DNA from: Desulfosporosinus sp. Sb-LF
Lineage (GTDB): Bacteria > Bacillota > Desulfitobacteriia > Desulfitobacteriales > Desulfitobacteriaceae
Reading direction: 5' to 3'
Length of the DNA: 64,000 nt
Assembly: GCF_004766055.1 (NCBI RefSeq)
Contig: NZ_SPQR01000003.1
Span: forward strand, 248,001-312,000
Numbering within the stretch: position 1 is the first letter of the stretch; each line of letters starts with the position of its first letter. The position numbers were made by a program, and so were the translations under genes. The notes under the pieces are model-generated. The model was not told where the DNA came from. It ran no database searches and was given only the letters and a program-made list of their open reading frames with translations. Below, in pieces: positions 1 through 8,674 of the stretch.

Positions 1-453
1 TGGAGCTTGTGCTGCCTTTAACATCTTCTCCATGTCTAAATCTAAACCGTTCGAGAGCGGAACTTGTACGACCGTTGTATCTGTTAGGCGAGCGGCGATC
101 TGATACATGACGAACGTTGGAGTATGGATAATCAACGATTTTCCCAAACCGCCGAACGTGAGTAAGACCAGCTGGATCAGTTCATCCGATCCATTGCCTA
201 TCAAAATTCCTTCTGGAGATGTTTTCGTATAAGTAGCAATAGCCTTCTTAAGATCCTTGCCCATCCCATCTGGATATCGATTAAACGCCAGTTCCTCAGA
301 AAACAGCGCTTCATACATTCCCTTTGGCCAAGGAAAAGGATTTTCATTGGCATCCAGTTTAACACACTGGGGTACAACCTTCGCCTCATAAGGAGCGAGC
401 TTACGAACTTCAGGTCGAACGAACCTCTCAGGATTATTTGACATTCTTTCCAT
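1..453 (-). CDS. hisC: Histidinol-phosphate aminotransferase, N-terminal part (runs off the window)
   Basis: Reading from 453 down to base 1 gives 151 open codons with no stop, so the 3' end lies outside the window. The product is the N-terminal part of a PLP-dependent class I/II aminotransferase of the HisC type. Visible landmarks are LDANENPFPWP near residue 31, NRYPDG, and GNGSDELIQL, the phosphate-binding loop region of HisC. HisC converts imidazole-acetol phosphate to histidinol phosphate in the cytoplasm. The ATG at 453 has AGGG four bases upstream; an ATG at 444 is also possible. It lies 180 bp downstream of hisD and, with hisG-hisD, fits a histidine operon. Confidence 0.9.
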   Translation of the reverse strand, partial: MERMSNNPERFVRPEVRKLAPYEAKVVPQCVKLDANENPFPWPKGMYEALFSEELAFNRYPDGMGKDLKKAIATYTKTSPEGILIGNGSDELIQLVLLTFGGLGKSLIIHTPTFVMYQIAARLTDTTVVQVPLSNGLDLDMEKMLKAAQAP

Positions 454-633
454 CGTTCCCTGGTTTCTATGTCGTACGATTAAACCAGGTTTTCACATCC
501 TTTCACATTTACAACTAATCGGAATTGCTCTTATCCTAATTCACCTGACGTTTATCATTCTTTATATAATCACTCATTCTATATAAGATCACCTGCTGTT
601 ATAAATGTAATCCGATCAACTAATTGATAACGA

Positions 634-1911
634 CTACTTAAACCGAACTTCTACAGCCCTCGCATGAGCTTCCAGCCCTTCACTACGGGCAAGTAAAGCG
701 ATCTGCTTGGCATCTCGTTTTAGAGCTGCTTCCGAATACCCGATTACACTAACTTTTTTCATGAACGTATCGACATTAAGCGGTGAATAAAACCGCGCCG
801 TCCCACCGGTTGGCAAAACGTGATTCGGCCCAGCAAAGTAATCCCCGACTGGTTCGGGTGAATACCGTCCCAGAAAAACCGCACCAACATTTCGAACTTT
901 TCCTAACCAAGAGTAGGGATCCTGAACAACCAGCTCGAAATGTTCTGGAGCAATTTTGTTCGCCAAGTCCATCCCTTCCTGGAGATCCGCCACCAAAATC
1001 GCCGCACCATACGTTTCCCAGGAAGCTCTGGCAATTTCGGCACGGGGTAATTCTTCGAGCTGCCGCTCCACTTCAGAGATAGTCTCTTCAAGAAGTCGAC
1101 GAGAGGGAGAGACTAAAATAGCCGAAGCCAAACGATCATGCTCAGCTTGAGAAAGCAAATCCGCAGCTAATTCTTCTGGACTTCCACTCTCATCTACTAA
1201 GATCAAGATCTCACTTGGCCCAGCAAGCATATCTATATCCACCGTTCCAAAAACCTGTTTTTTGGCTAAAGTCACATAAATATTCCCTGGTCCGGTGATT
1301 TTGTCCACGGGGGAAATCATCTCCGTCCCATAGGCCAACGCAGCTATTGCCTGAGCCCCTCCAACCTTGTACACTTCGGTCACACCTGCCTCGGCTGCCG
1401 CCACCAAAACCTCTGGAAGAAGCGTGCCGTCCGCCCTCGGCGGGCTGACCATCACAATTTCGTCAACCCCTGCCACAACCGCGGGTAAAGCGTTCATCAA
1501 AACAGACGATGGATAGGAAGCCGTTCCTCCAGGAACATAAATTCCCACACGTTTGAGCGGAAGTAAGAGTTGCCCAAGCATACTCCCGTCCAAATTAGGT
1601 TCCAACCAAGAAGTTCGCTTCTGCTTCTCGTGAAAGCTGAAAATATTTCTTTTAGCAGTCCGTAAAGCCTCCAAGAAATCCTCACCCACGTCTCGATAGG
1701 CTCCTTGAATTTCTTCCTCGGTGACCCTCAATCCGCTCTGACGCAGGTTAACATGATCAAATTCCTCGGTCATCTGAAAGATCCCCTCATCCCCATCCTC
1801 CTGGATCCGTTTGAGAATCTCAGCAACACGCCGCTCTAATGTTTCATCGTCTCCATACGATTTCCGTGTGAGGCGATTTAAATCAATCGTCTTTAAGTCC
1901 TCTACCTTCAC
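634..1911 (-). CDS. hisD: Histidinol dehydrogenase
   Basis: This is a 425-residue protein of normal HisD length. HisD catalyses the last two steps of histidine synthesis, oxidising L-histidinol to L-histidine with NAD and zinc. The central stretch shows family landmarks: PGGTASYPSSVLMNALPA (residues ~130-147), KVGGAQAIAALAYGTE, VDKITGPGN, and the C-terminal GPNHVLPTGGTARFYSPL. The conserved HisD zinc and catalytic residues (for example His in EHDRLASA and in APEHFELV) are present. It lies 119 bp downstream of hisG and upstream of hisC on the same strand, so hisG-hisD-hisC is probably one transcript from the promoter near 2,810-2,838. Confidence 0.96.
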   Translation of the reverse strand: MKVEDLKTIDLNRLTRKSYGDDETLERRVAEILKRIQEDGDEGIFQMTEEFDHVNLRQSGLRVTEEEIQGAYRDVGEDFLEALRTAKRNIFSFHEKQKRTSWLEPNLDGSMLGQLLLPLKRVGIYVPGGTASYPSSVLMNALPAVVAGVDEIVMVSPPRADGTLLPEVLVAAAEAGVTEVYKVGGAQAIAALAYGTEMISPVDKITGPGNIYVTLAKKQVFGTVDIDMLAGPSEILILVDESGSPEELAADLLSQAEHDRLASAILVSPSRRLLEETISEVERQLEELPRAEIARASWETYGAAILVADLQEGMDLANKIAPEHFELVVQDPYSWLGKVRNVGAVFLGRYSPEPVGDYFAGPNHVLPTGGTARFYSPLNVDTFMKKVSVIGYSEAALKRDAKQIALLARSEGLEAHARAVEVRFK

Positions 1912-2030
1912 GACATTCTCCCCTCGCTCTGCTCTTAAATAAGTCTCTGGTCAGCCCTTATCAAACTTTTGAATTATAATCTTTAAAACAACGACGATAC
2001 CCCATAAAACTACGCTCTAAATCTTAGATT

Positions 2031-2708
2031 TTAAACAGATAAATTCTCTTTAAATTCTTCCCTCAAACTCTCGACTAAATCCCGAATTCGCTCATATTTC
2101 ATGCGGTAGGCCACACGGTTAGCGATCAAGCGCGTGGTCGCTTCCAAAATCGGCGCGACCTCAACTAAATGATTTTCCCTGAGTGTTTTTCCAGTGGAAA
2201 CAATATCGACAATCATTTCTGCCAGATCGACGCACGGAGCAAGCTCCATATTACCGTGAAGTTTAATTGGATTTACCTGCATGCCTAACCCGCTGAAAAA
2301 GGTTTCCGTTACACGAGGAAACTTCGTGGCTACCCGTTGATGGTTCAATCCGTTTAAATCATACTCTCCACTCGGTAGCTTGGGAGGTACACTCGCTTCA
2401 GGCATAGCAACCACAAAGCGACAATAGCCGAATTTGAGATCGAGTAATTCGGCCACATCCTTATTTTCTTCCAGCAAGGTGTCCTTACCAACAAACCCAA
2501 GATCTGCTGCTCCATACTCAACGTACGTCGGGATATCCGTAGGACGGCATATAATCAGTTTAACCTTACTATCTGGAAGATCGAAGAAGAGCTTTCTCGA
2601 ATCTTCATCCACATGACTACATTCAATTCCAATACGGCTCAACAATTGGATAGAGTCAATCAACAACTTTCCTTTGGGCAACGCAATCGTTAAAAAATCC
2701 CGTTCCAT
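2031..2708 (-). CDS. hisG: ATP phosphoribosyltransferase, short form catalytic subunit
   Basis: At 225 residues this is the short HisG, which lacks the C-terminal ACT-like regulatory domain and needs HisZ for activity and histidine feedback. HisZ is encoded in this window at 5,059-6,210. HisG catalyses the first step of histidine synthesis, ATP + PRPP to phosphoribosyl-ATP. Landmarks are IALPKGKLL at the N-terminus, [13 protein letters not shown] (~residues 68-80) and the PRPP-binding stretch [18 protein letters not shown] (~163-180). The ATG at 2,708 has a GGGG-containing ribosome site upstream. A strong promoter with an overlapping palindrome lies about 90-130 bp upstream. Confidence 0.96.
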   Translation of the reverse strand: MERDFLTIALPKGKLLIDSIQLLSRIGIECSHVDEDSRKLFFDLPDSKVKLIICRPTDIPTYVEYGAADLGFVGKDTLLEENKDVAELLDLKFGYCRFVVAMPEASVPPKLPSGEYDLNGLNHQRVATKFPRVTETFFSGLGMQVNPIKLHGNMELAPCVDLAEMIVDIVSTGKTLRENHLVEVAPILEATTRLIANRVAYRMKYERIRDLVESLREEFKENLSV

Positions 2709-2794
2709 GAGGCATCCCCTTTCTATATCCCATAAAACTAAAGCTTATAATAAATTAGTTGCTTCAGTTATTCTATCGCTTTACTTAGTTAAAG

Positions 2795-2838
2795 TGCTAA
2801 TATATTAGTATTATAACAACGTACGTCTGCCCTGGCAA
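2795..2838 (-). promoter_or_regulatory. hisG promoter with overlapping palindromic operator
   Basis: On the minus strand TTGCCA (2838-2833) and TATAAT (2815-2810) are separated by 17 bp, a near-ideal sigma-A promoter. Directly on the -10/+1 side lies the inverted repeat TACTAATATATTAGCA (2810-2795), placed where a repressor would block initiation. The TAATANATTA core recurs in the palindrome on the promoter of the TrpR-like regulator next to hisZ. The regulator-site pairing is inferred. Confidence 0.7.
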
Positions 2839-3026
2839 CCCCTATTTTTAATTAATCATCAATCACTATGATTCTACGCCCATCTCCCACTGGAATCGGT
2901 CATCTTTCTTTAGCACTACTGGAATCAACAATTGCAAGTCTAAAAATTAAAAACCTATCCTTCCTGATTGGGACGGACAGGCTCTCCAGATAAGTACATT
3001 AATTTTACCATACATTTAGCCAATAC

Positions 3027-3062
3027 AAAAAAGAGACAGGCCCAATAATTCGGCTTGTCTCT
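3027..3062 (-). terminator. Intrinsic terminator after the hsdM remnant
   Basis: The stem is AGAGACAAGCC / GGCCTGTCTCT (10 of 11 pairs Watson-Crick) with a nine-base loop. On the minus strand it is followed by a run of T, just downstream of the truncated hsdM reading frame. Confidence 0.85.
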
Positions 3063-3080
3063 TCTCGTTATGTACTTTGA

Positions 3081-3563
3081 TCAAAAATCCAAGTTATCAT
3101 CCGACAACTTTAAACTTTCAAAATCCTGTATCAACCCAACTAGATCAGCATTCGATATATACTTATTTCCATTTTCAGTAGTCTTATTAAAGTCGATGGT
3201 TCTTAGTACCCCTAGGCAACCCCGATTAATATCGTCAATCTCCGCAAAGGCCTTCATTAGGTATGATCCCAAGTCTTCCTCTTCTTGTTTGACTCTATCC
3301 CAGCGGGCCATTTTAGGTACAAAGAATCGATAAAACTCTCTCTTTTCTAATTCCTCTTCTATTTGACTCTGAGATAAACCCTTGGTCGTGAGCTTATTAC
3401 GCCTAGCCTCACGTTCGAGCTTAAACCTGTCATTTAAACGCTTTAAATAAAGAATTGAAATAACATATTCCTTAAATTCCGCAGCTTCCCTGTTACCACG
3501 CAAAGAATCACAGGTTTCATCAAGGAAACTCTCAAGCTGAGCTAGGGATAGTTTTTCACTCAT
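3081..3563 (-). pseudogene. hsdM: Truncated type I restriction-modification methyltransferase (HsdM N-terminal domain only)
   Basis: The 160-residue product matches only the N-terminal helical HsdM domain of type I DNA methyltransferases: FLDETCDSLRGNREAAEFKEY, then ILYLKRLNDRF, and a later stretch like NRGCLGVLRTIDFNK. The frame ends at LSDDNLDF, exactly where intact HsdM proteins continue into the SAM-binding methyltransferase domain. No NPPY motif, HsdS or HsdR is nearby. A good terminator follows at once, so the remnant may still be transcribed. It sits between hisG and pfkA and is best read as a relic of a lost restriction system. An alternative is a free-standing HsdM_N-like protein kept for another role. 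Confidence 0.8.
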
Positions 3564-3638
3564 TGTTCATTCTCCTTAATTTCACATAGATTGTTCCCTG
3601 TTTACTTCGTCGAAGGTTGCCCCAATTCCTTCCAAGAA

Positions 3639-4718
3639 TCAATCTCCCATTTCAATTCCAAGAGTGCGTGCTGCTAACAGTAAGGGATCTGTTAAAGGCA
3701 CTTGTTTAAGCTTATCGACCGCTTCATGTATGGGTACCCGCACTATATCCCTACCCCGAAGAGCTACCATAACTCCAAATTCCTCCTCAAGTGCAGCATC
3801 CACCGCAGCTGTACCATAACGAGTAGAAAGCACCCGATCGTACGCATTAGGGGAACCTCCACGTTGAAGATGTCCGAGCACCGTCACTCGTGTTTCCATG
3901 CCATAGTGTTCTTCAAGATCGTTAGCTAATTTAGTACCAATACCTCCTAATTTGAGGGGGTCGCATCGCTCAGAAACCACACGTTCAACCACCATCTCGC
4001 CACCCAAAGGCTTAGCGCCTTCAGCTACAACAATAATACTAAATTTCTTTCCTTGCTTTGCCCGTTGCTGGATAGATAAAGCGACCCGATTTATATTATA
4101 AGATATTTCCGGAATCAAGATAGCATCTGCACCACCAGCGACACCTGCATACAAAGCTATCCATCCGGCATAGCGCCCCATTACCTCTAGAATCATGACC
4201 CTATGATGGGATTCTGCGGTTGTATGTAAACGATCCAAGGCTTCCTGAGCTGTATCTACCGCTGTTTGAAAACCGAAGGTTTGATCAGTAGCCATCAAAT
4301 CATTATCGATCGTTTTCGGAATTCCGATTACAGAAAGCCCCTTGTTCACGAACTCAAGGGCGATTTTCAAACTCCCGTCCCCGCCAATTGCTAACAAGGC
4401 ATCCACACCGCGCTCTTTTAAATTTCGTATAACATCATCAGAACGGTCGATTGTTTGAGTGACTCCATTGAGTTTCGTCACATAAGCAAACGGATTATCA
4501 CGATTCGTTGTTCCCAGAATCGTCCCACCCCGAGGTAAAATACCCGAAACATCCCTCAAACCAAGAGACAAGAAATCCCCTTCTACCGCACCACGAAAAC
4601 CATCTCGAATTCCGAGCACCTCAATACCATATTGGTGCGCACTTTTTGCAACCGCTCGAATCACCGCATTAAGCCCAGGGCAATCCCCACCACCCGTAAG
4701 AACCGCAAGTTTACGCAT
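3639..4718 (-). CDS. pfkA: 6-phosphofructokinase (mixed-signature, group III type)
   Basis: The 359-residue product phosphorylates fructose 6-phosphate to the 1,6-bisphosphate in glycolysis. N-terminal GGGDCPGLNAVIR and the catalytic PKTIDNDL loop are clear. The phosphate-donor pocket reads GGDGS, with Gly at the position equivalent to E. coli Gly104, as in ATP-dependent enzymes. The following loop is PKTIDND with Lys at the position equivalent to Gly124, as in PPi-dependent enzymes. This combination is known from group III PFKs such as actinomycete ATP enzymes, so ATP is the more likely donor but PPi use is not excluded. The gene stands alone inside the histidine region, separated from hisZ by 340 bp. 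Confidence 0.92.
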   Translation of the reverse strand: MRKLAVLTGGGDCPGLNAVIRAVAKSAHQYGIEVLGIRDGFRGAVEGDFLSLGLRDVSGILPRGGTILGTTNRDNPFAYVTKLNGVTQTIDRSDDVIRNLKERGVDALLAIGGDGSLKIALEFVNKGLSVIGIPKTIDNDLMATDQTFGFQTAVDTAQEALDRLHTTAESHHRVMILEVMGRYAGWIALYAGVAGGADAILIPEISYNINRVALSIQQRAKQGKKFSIIVVAEGAKPLGGEMVVERVVSERCDPLKLGGIGTKLANDLEEHYGMETRVTVLGHLQRGGSPNAYDRVLSTRYGTAAVDAALEEEFGVMVALRGRDIVRVPIHEAVDKLKQVPLTDPLLLAARTLGIEMGD

Positions 4719-5058
4719 TTTTCCACTCCTTTTCTCGTATTAGTAGAAAATGAAAACCTTATATCTATTCCATTAAATTACTTTATCAACCTCCACTCTA
4801 GAGAAATCTTCAATTATCTAACGTTCCTAGAATCGCTCACCTAGATCGTCTATCCAATGCTAACATAGGAAGTTTCGAATATAAAACATGTTCAAAGCGC
4901 CGAAAGACAAAGACATCTCCAAACGTGGCAGGAAGCAACAGAACCGTCCACGCTTCCTCGTCGTTTTGGCCCTTCCCACATGTGTTCTCCAGCGCTTTTC
5001 CAAGCGACTTTGCGTTATAAACGCAAATATCGTCATATCCCCTCGTCTTAATCCCCGT
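4719..5058. other. 340-bp gap between pfkA and hisZ
   Basis: No convincing gene is present. It holds the pfkA upstream region and one perfect inverted repeat, TTTGCGTT / AACGCAAA, at 5009-5027 with a 3-bp centre. No T-run follows it on either strand, so it is not a typical terminator. Short open frames on both strands across 4,860-5,136 have no recognisable content. Confidence 0.5.
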
Positions 5059-6210
5059 CTACCCGACATAATCACACTGACCAATATTCTTCCGCGATGC
5101 TATTTTCTGGGCTTCATCGTTTCCGATTGTTCCTAAGGCCATTTCAACCCGTTTTCCCTCAGCCCTTAAGGCCTGACAGCGGCGAATGATCTGCTCATCA
5201 TTAGAACCATAGACCAAGACATCAGCCCCCTTCACGGCTGGAAGTGGGAAAAGTTCTAAAAGATTTCCAAGGTGTATTGCGAACCCGGTTGCCGGCTGCG
5301 GAACGCCAAAATCGGCGTATAATGCATCATAGCGCCCTCCCTCGACCACTGGGAAACCCATTCCATGAACATACCCTTCAAAAACCGCCCCAGTATAATA
5401 GGAAAAACCACGCAGAATTCCTAAATCAAGAGACACATTCTCTTGAACTCCAAACTCTTTCAAATGCCCATAAATCCGTCTTAAACGTTCGACTGCTTCC
5501 CGAATAGCAGGTCTCTCACTCCACTCGAGAACTTCGTCTAGGATTTCTTCTCCTCCGTGAAAATGGGGTAAACGAAGCAATAGCTCCTGAACTCGTTCAT
5601 TTAACCCGCTTTGCCTTACCCAACTTTCCACACCAACCATGTCTTTACGAGCCAACGCATCTTCCAGCTCGGCTCGTATCCCCTCATCGACCCCTGCTTC
5701 CAGCATGAGTCCCGAAAAGATCCCCATATGACCGAGATTAAATTGATAGTTTTTCAAACCCAAACCTGCAATCGCCTCTACAGCGAGAGCGATCACCTCT
5801 GCATCAGCTAGTTCTTGGTCGGAACCGACGAGTTCTACGCCGACTTGGCGAAACTCCCGATGTCTAACTGAGGTATTTCGATAGACATCAGCACCATAGC
5901 ATAGACGTATTGGAAAATCTCCGCCTCGCATTCGGGTGCTGACAAGTCTCGCGATCGGGATGGTCAGCTCTGGGCGCAACGCTAAAATACGCCCTTCACG
6001 GTCAAAGAACTTATATAACGAATCCACTTGCTCAACATCAGGTTGGACACAGGCAGTAAATTCAAGGGTAGGAGTCAACACCTTCTGATAAGACCACTGC
6101 CGAAAAAGCGTAAGAATTTCTTCTTCTAAACGTTCTTGCACAGCGATTTCCTCAGGTAGTAAATCACGCATGCCCTCAGGAATACGTTGTCCTAAATTCG
6201 TTCTTAGCAC
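5059..6210 (-). CDS. hisZ: ATP phosphoribosyltransferase regulatory subunit
   Basis: The 383-residue product is a catalytically inactive class II histidyl-tRNA-synthetase-like protein that activates short HisG and carries the histidine-sensing role. Landmarks are the N-terminal GMRDLLPEE, FFDREGRILALRPELTIPIARLVSTR (motif 2-like, ~residues 68-93), and RYDALYADFG late in the fold. The full HisRS anticodon-binding domain is reduced to a short C-terminal segment ending in CDYVG, as in other HisZ. It starts 20 bp after the stop of the TrpR-like gene, which suggests co-transcription. It is separated from hisG by pfkA and the hsdM relic. Confidence 0.94.
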   Translation of the reverse strand: MLRTNLGQRIPEGMRDLLPEEIAVQERLEEEILTLFRQWSYQKVLTPTLEFTACVQPDVEQVDSLYKFFDREGRILALRPELTIPIARLVSTRMRGGDFPIRLCYGADVYRNTSVRHREFRQVGVELVGSDQELADAEVIALAVEAIAGLGLKNYQFNLGHMGIFSGLMLEAGVDEGIRAELEDALARKDMVGVESWVRQSGLNERVQELLLRLPHFHGGEEILDEVLEWSERPAIREAVERLRRIYGHLKEFGVQENVSLDLGILRGFSYYTGAVFEGYVHGMGFPVVEGGRYDALYADFGVPQPATGFAIHLGNLLELFPLPAVKGADVLVYGSNDEQIIRRCQALRAEGKRVEMALGTIGNDEAQKIASRKNIGQCDYVG

Positions 6211-6230
6211 AATAATTACCTTCTCTCTTG

Positions 6231-6542
6231 TCAGTTTTCTTCAATTCTTTGTTCTTGTAAACGTCGTAAAATTAATTGATATCCGTCGGCTCCAAAATTC
6301 AAACAACGCTTCACACGGCTAATCGTAGCTGTACTTACTCCTGTTACTTCCCCAATCGCCGTATAAGTCTCATTCCTTTGGAGCATCTTGGCAACTTCTA
6401 GCCGCTGGGCCAAAGCCTTTATTTCTGCGACCGTTGCTATATCTTCAAAGAACCGATAACACTCTTCTTTGCTTTTAAGCAATAAAACGGCTTCGCATAA
6501 GGCATCCGTTAACGGATTCTGTAGACGCTCATCGCTAGACAT
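6231..6542 (-). CDS. TrpR-like (YerC/YecD family) transcriptional regulator, candidate histidine repressor
   Basis: This is a 103-residue helix-turn-helix protein of the TrpR/YerC-YecD superfamily. The HTH reads NETYTAIGEVTGVSTATISR (~residues 58-77), preceded by LAQRLEVAKML, both typical of this family. I chose the ATG at 6,542 because AGGAGGG lies seven bases upstream; an in-frame ATG at 6,566 also has an AGGAAG site. It is co-directional with and 20 bp from hisZ. TrpR-like regulators of histidine genes (HisR) are reported in Firmicutes, so control of hisG/hisZ is the natural inference. Confidence 0.85.
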   Translation of the reverse strand: MSSDERLQNPLTDALCEAVLLLKSKEECYRFFEDIATVAEIKALAQRLEVAKMLQRNETYTAIGEVTGVSTATISRVKRCLNFGADGYQLILRRLQEQRIEEN

Positions 6543-6575
6543 GGGATTACCCTCCTCTGACAGCATTGCTTTCTT

Positions 6576-6609
6576 CCTTTAATCTATTAAAGGACAGCTC
6601 CATTGTCAA
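6576..6609 (-). promoter_or_regulatory. Promoter of the TrpR-like regulator/hisZ with palindrome on the -10
   Basis: On the minus strand TTGACA (6609-6604) and TAGATT (6586-6581) are 17 bp apart. The -10 lies inside the palindrome CCTTTAATAGATTAAAGG (6576-6593), whose TAATANATTA core matches the hisG operator. This suggests autoregulation. Confidence 0.65.
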
Positions 6610-6634
6610 GCTTTTTCAATGTATAATTTTCCTC

Positions 6635-6664
6635 TTGCAAAACTCTAACTCCCTGTGCTAGAAT
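6635..6664 (+). promoter_or_regulatory. Promoter of the met operon
   Basis: TTGCAA (6635-6640) and TAGAAT (6659-6664) are 18 bp apart, with an extended TG one base before the -10. It lies 50 bp upstream of the SAM riboswitch. Confidence 0.7.
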
Positions 6665-6713
6665 ACAAATATCGATTAGCAATTGGCTTAACACATTTAA
6701 AACTTTATAGAAC

Positions 6714-6811
6714 TCTTATTCAGAGAGGTGGAGGGACTGGCCCGATGAAACCCGGCAACCGGCATTAAGCACGGTGCTAAATCCTGCAGAGAAAAATCTG
6801 AGAGATAAGAG
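6714..6811 (+). ncRNA. SAM-I (S-box) riboswitch
   Basis: The sequence carries the S-box landmarks in order: CTTATTCAGAGAGGTGGAGG, GACTGGCCC, GATGAAACCCGGCAACC, a variable hairpin, and the closing GAGAGATAAGAG that pairs with the 5' CTTATT to form P1. SAM binding stabilises P1 and lets the adjoining terminator form, shutting off metNIQ when methionine/SAM is plentiful. Confidence 0.96.
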
Positions 6812-6826
6812 GAAAACCGAATGGTC

Positions 6827-6858
6827 ACTCCGCGGGTTTTCTTCGCGGAGTTTTTTGT
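6827..6858 (+). terminator. S-box riboswitch terminator
   Basis: The stem ACTCCGCG (6827-6834) / CGCGGAGT (6844-6851) is followed by TTTTTTG. It lies directly after the SAM aptamer and 43 bp before metN, so it is the expression platform. Confidence 0.93.
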
Positions 6859-6900
6859 TGTGTTTAGAACGTTGCGACCTAAGACAAAGGAGGACCGTCC

Positions 6901-7926
6901 TTGATCCAGATTAAACAACTCATGAAAACTTACTCATCCCGTGCAGGAACGGTTATCGCCCTTGACAATGTTTCCCTACACATACCACAAGGTGCCATCT
7001 ACGGCATTATTGGACTAAGTGGTGCCGGAAAGAGTACACTTGTGCGCTGCTTGAACCTACTTGAAAAACCCACGAGCGGTCAAATCGTCGTTGCTGGCCA
7101 AGACCTGACTAAACTTTCCGGTAAGTCACTCCGTCAAGCTCGTCAGAATATTGGGATGATATTCCAACACTTTTATCTCCTTCAATCAAGGACTGTAGCA
7201 GAAAATATTGCCTTTCCTTTGGAAATAGCCAAACTACCCAAGAAGGAAATCACAGCGCGTGTCGAGGAATTACTCCGCCTTGTCGGCCTCGAAGAGAAAG
7301 CTACTGCTTATCCTGCTCAATTAAGTGGTGGACAGAAACAGCGGGTGGGCATTGCCCGGGCGCTTGCCACAAAGCCTAAAGTCCTCTTGTGCGATGAAGC
7401 GACATCTGCTCTTGACCCACAGACCACCCTTTCTATTCTAAACCTTCTTCGCGATATTAACCAAAAGCTAAGCTTGACCATTGTTATGATCACTCATGAA
7501 ATGAAAGTGGTCAAAGAAATATGTAGTGACGTTGCAGTAATTCATGCAGCTCAAATCGTTGAATACGGCCCGGTCGAGTCTGTCTTCATACAACCTCAGT
7601 CTGATATCGCTCGAGAATTTATTGCAACCGTTTTCCCAAATGAACTTCCGGCAGACCTTCTAAGAGACTTTTCAACCCACCAAGACTCTGAAATCATCCG
7701 GATTCAATTCCTCGGGTCACGAGCCTCAGATCCGATTATCACCGATTTACTGCGAACCTGCGACGTAAGAGCGAATATTCTTTATGGAAGTATTGACCAT
7801 TTGAGATCCACACTTTTTGGCACCCTAACCTTAGAACTACAAGGAAACCCCGAACAGCTTGGACAAGCACATCAATACTTAGCATCTCGCGAATTAAAAG
7901 TGGAGGTGATCCAACGTGCCCTTTGA
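6901..7926 (+). CDS. metN: Methionine ABC transporter, ATP-binding subunit
   Basis: The 341-residue ATPase powers high-affinity methionine uptake with MetI and MetQ. It has Walker A GLSGAGKST (~residues 38-46), signature LSGGQKQRVGIARAL, and Walker B VLLCDEATSALD. A C-terminal NIL/ACT-like domain from ~residue 260 is typical of MetN and senses cytoplasmic methionine. The start is TTG at 6,901, eight bases after AAGGAGG. The gene overlaps metI by 11 bp. Control by the upstream SAM-I riboswitch supports methionine as substrate. Confidence 0.96.
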   Translation: MIQIKQLMKTYSSRAGTVIALDNVSLHIPQGAIYGIIGLSGAGKSTLVRCLNLLEKPTSGQIVVAGQDLTKLSGKSLRQARQNIGMIFQHFYLLQSRTVAENIAFPLEIAKLPKKEITARVEELLRLVGLEEKATAYPAQLSGGQKQRVGIARALATKPKVLLCDEATSALDPQTTLSILNLLRDINQKLSLTIVMITHEMKVVKEICSDVAVIHAAQIVEYGPVESVFIQPQSDIAREFIATVFPNELPADLLRDFSTHQDSEIIRIQFLGSRASDPIITDLLRTCDVRANILYGSIDHLRSTLFGTLTLELQGNPEQLGQAHQYLASRELKVEVIQRAL

Positions 7927-8605
7927 TCCAGCTATGCTTCTCCAAGCCTCTTTTTGGAGTGATTTATCCCAACTCGTTTCTCCTGCGGTCGCTGAAACCC
8001 TCTACATGGTCATTGTTTCAACGATACTCGCCTACATTATAGGACTCCCTTTAGGTGTCATCTTGGTTGTTACCTCTACCGGCCATATAGCACCCAACCC
8101 TTGGGTAGAACGGATCTTAGGAACCGCTATTAATATATTACGTTCCGCTCCATTCATCATCTTGTTAGTGGCCTTCATCCCATTGACTCGATCTCTCGTC
8201 GGCACGTCTATTGGCACCACTGCAGCCATTGTCCCTCTCGTCATCTCAGCGGCCCCTTTCGTGGCACGTGTAGTAGAAAGTTCCCTCAAAGAAGTCCCCT
8301 ATGGCGTGATCGAGGCTGCCTTATCCATGGGAGCATCACCCCTACAAATTATCCAAAAGGTCCTTCTCCCTGAAGCAAAAGCTTCCTTGATCTTAGGCAT
8401 TACCATCACGACGATTAGTGTCATCGGTTATACTGCCATGGCTGGTGCCGTTGGTGGGGGAGGGTTAGGAGACCTTGCCATTCAATACGGCTACAACCGT
8501 TTCCGGACCGATATTATGATTGTGACCGTCATCATTCTGGTCGTGATCGTTCAGAGCTTACAATCTCTGGGTAATGCGCTCGCACGTAAGCTTTCTCATT
8601 ATTAA
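7916..8605 (+). CDS. metI: Methionine ABC transporter, permease subunit
   Basis: The 229-residue membrane protein has about five hydrophobic segments. The permease EAA loop reads EAALSMGASPLQIIQKVLLPEA (given here in part), the contact site for the MetN ATPase. Three further MetI-type features are seen: glycine-rich GAVGGGGLGDLAI near the C-terminus, LRSAPFIILL in the middle, and a small size. The start is GTG at 7,916 inside the end of metN, indicating translational coupling. Confidence 0.95.
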   Translation: MPFDPAMLLQASFWSDLSQLVSPAVAETLYMVIVSTILAYIIGLPLGVILVVTSTGHIAPNPWVERILGTAINILRSAPFIILLVAFIPLTRSLVGTSIGTTAAIVPLVISAAPFVARVVESSLKEVPYGVIEAALSMGASPLQIIQKVLLPEAKASLILGITITTISVIGYTAMAGAVGGGGLGDLAIQYGYNRFRTDIMIVTVIILVVIVQSLQSLGNALARKLSHY

Positions 8606-8674
8606 ATGATTAATATAGATATTAAATAGTACCTAAACGCTAAAAAGAAACTAAACAATTAGGAGGAGAAAAAC

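Noticed and set aside
4860-5136. Overlapping short frames on both strands before hisZ
   Set aside because: Low-complexity basic peptides overlapping the hisZ end, without ribosome sites.
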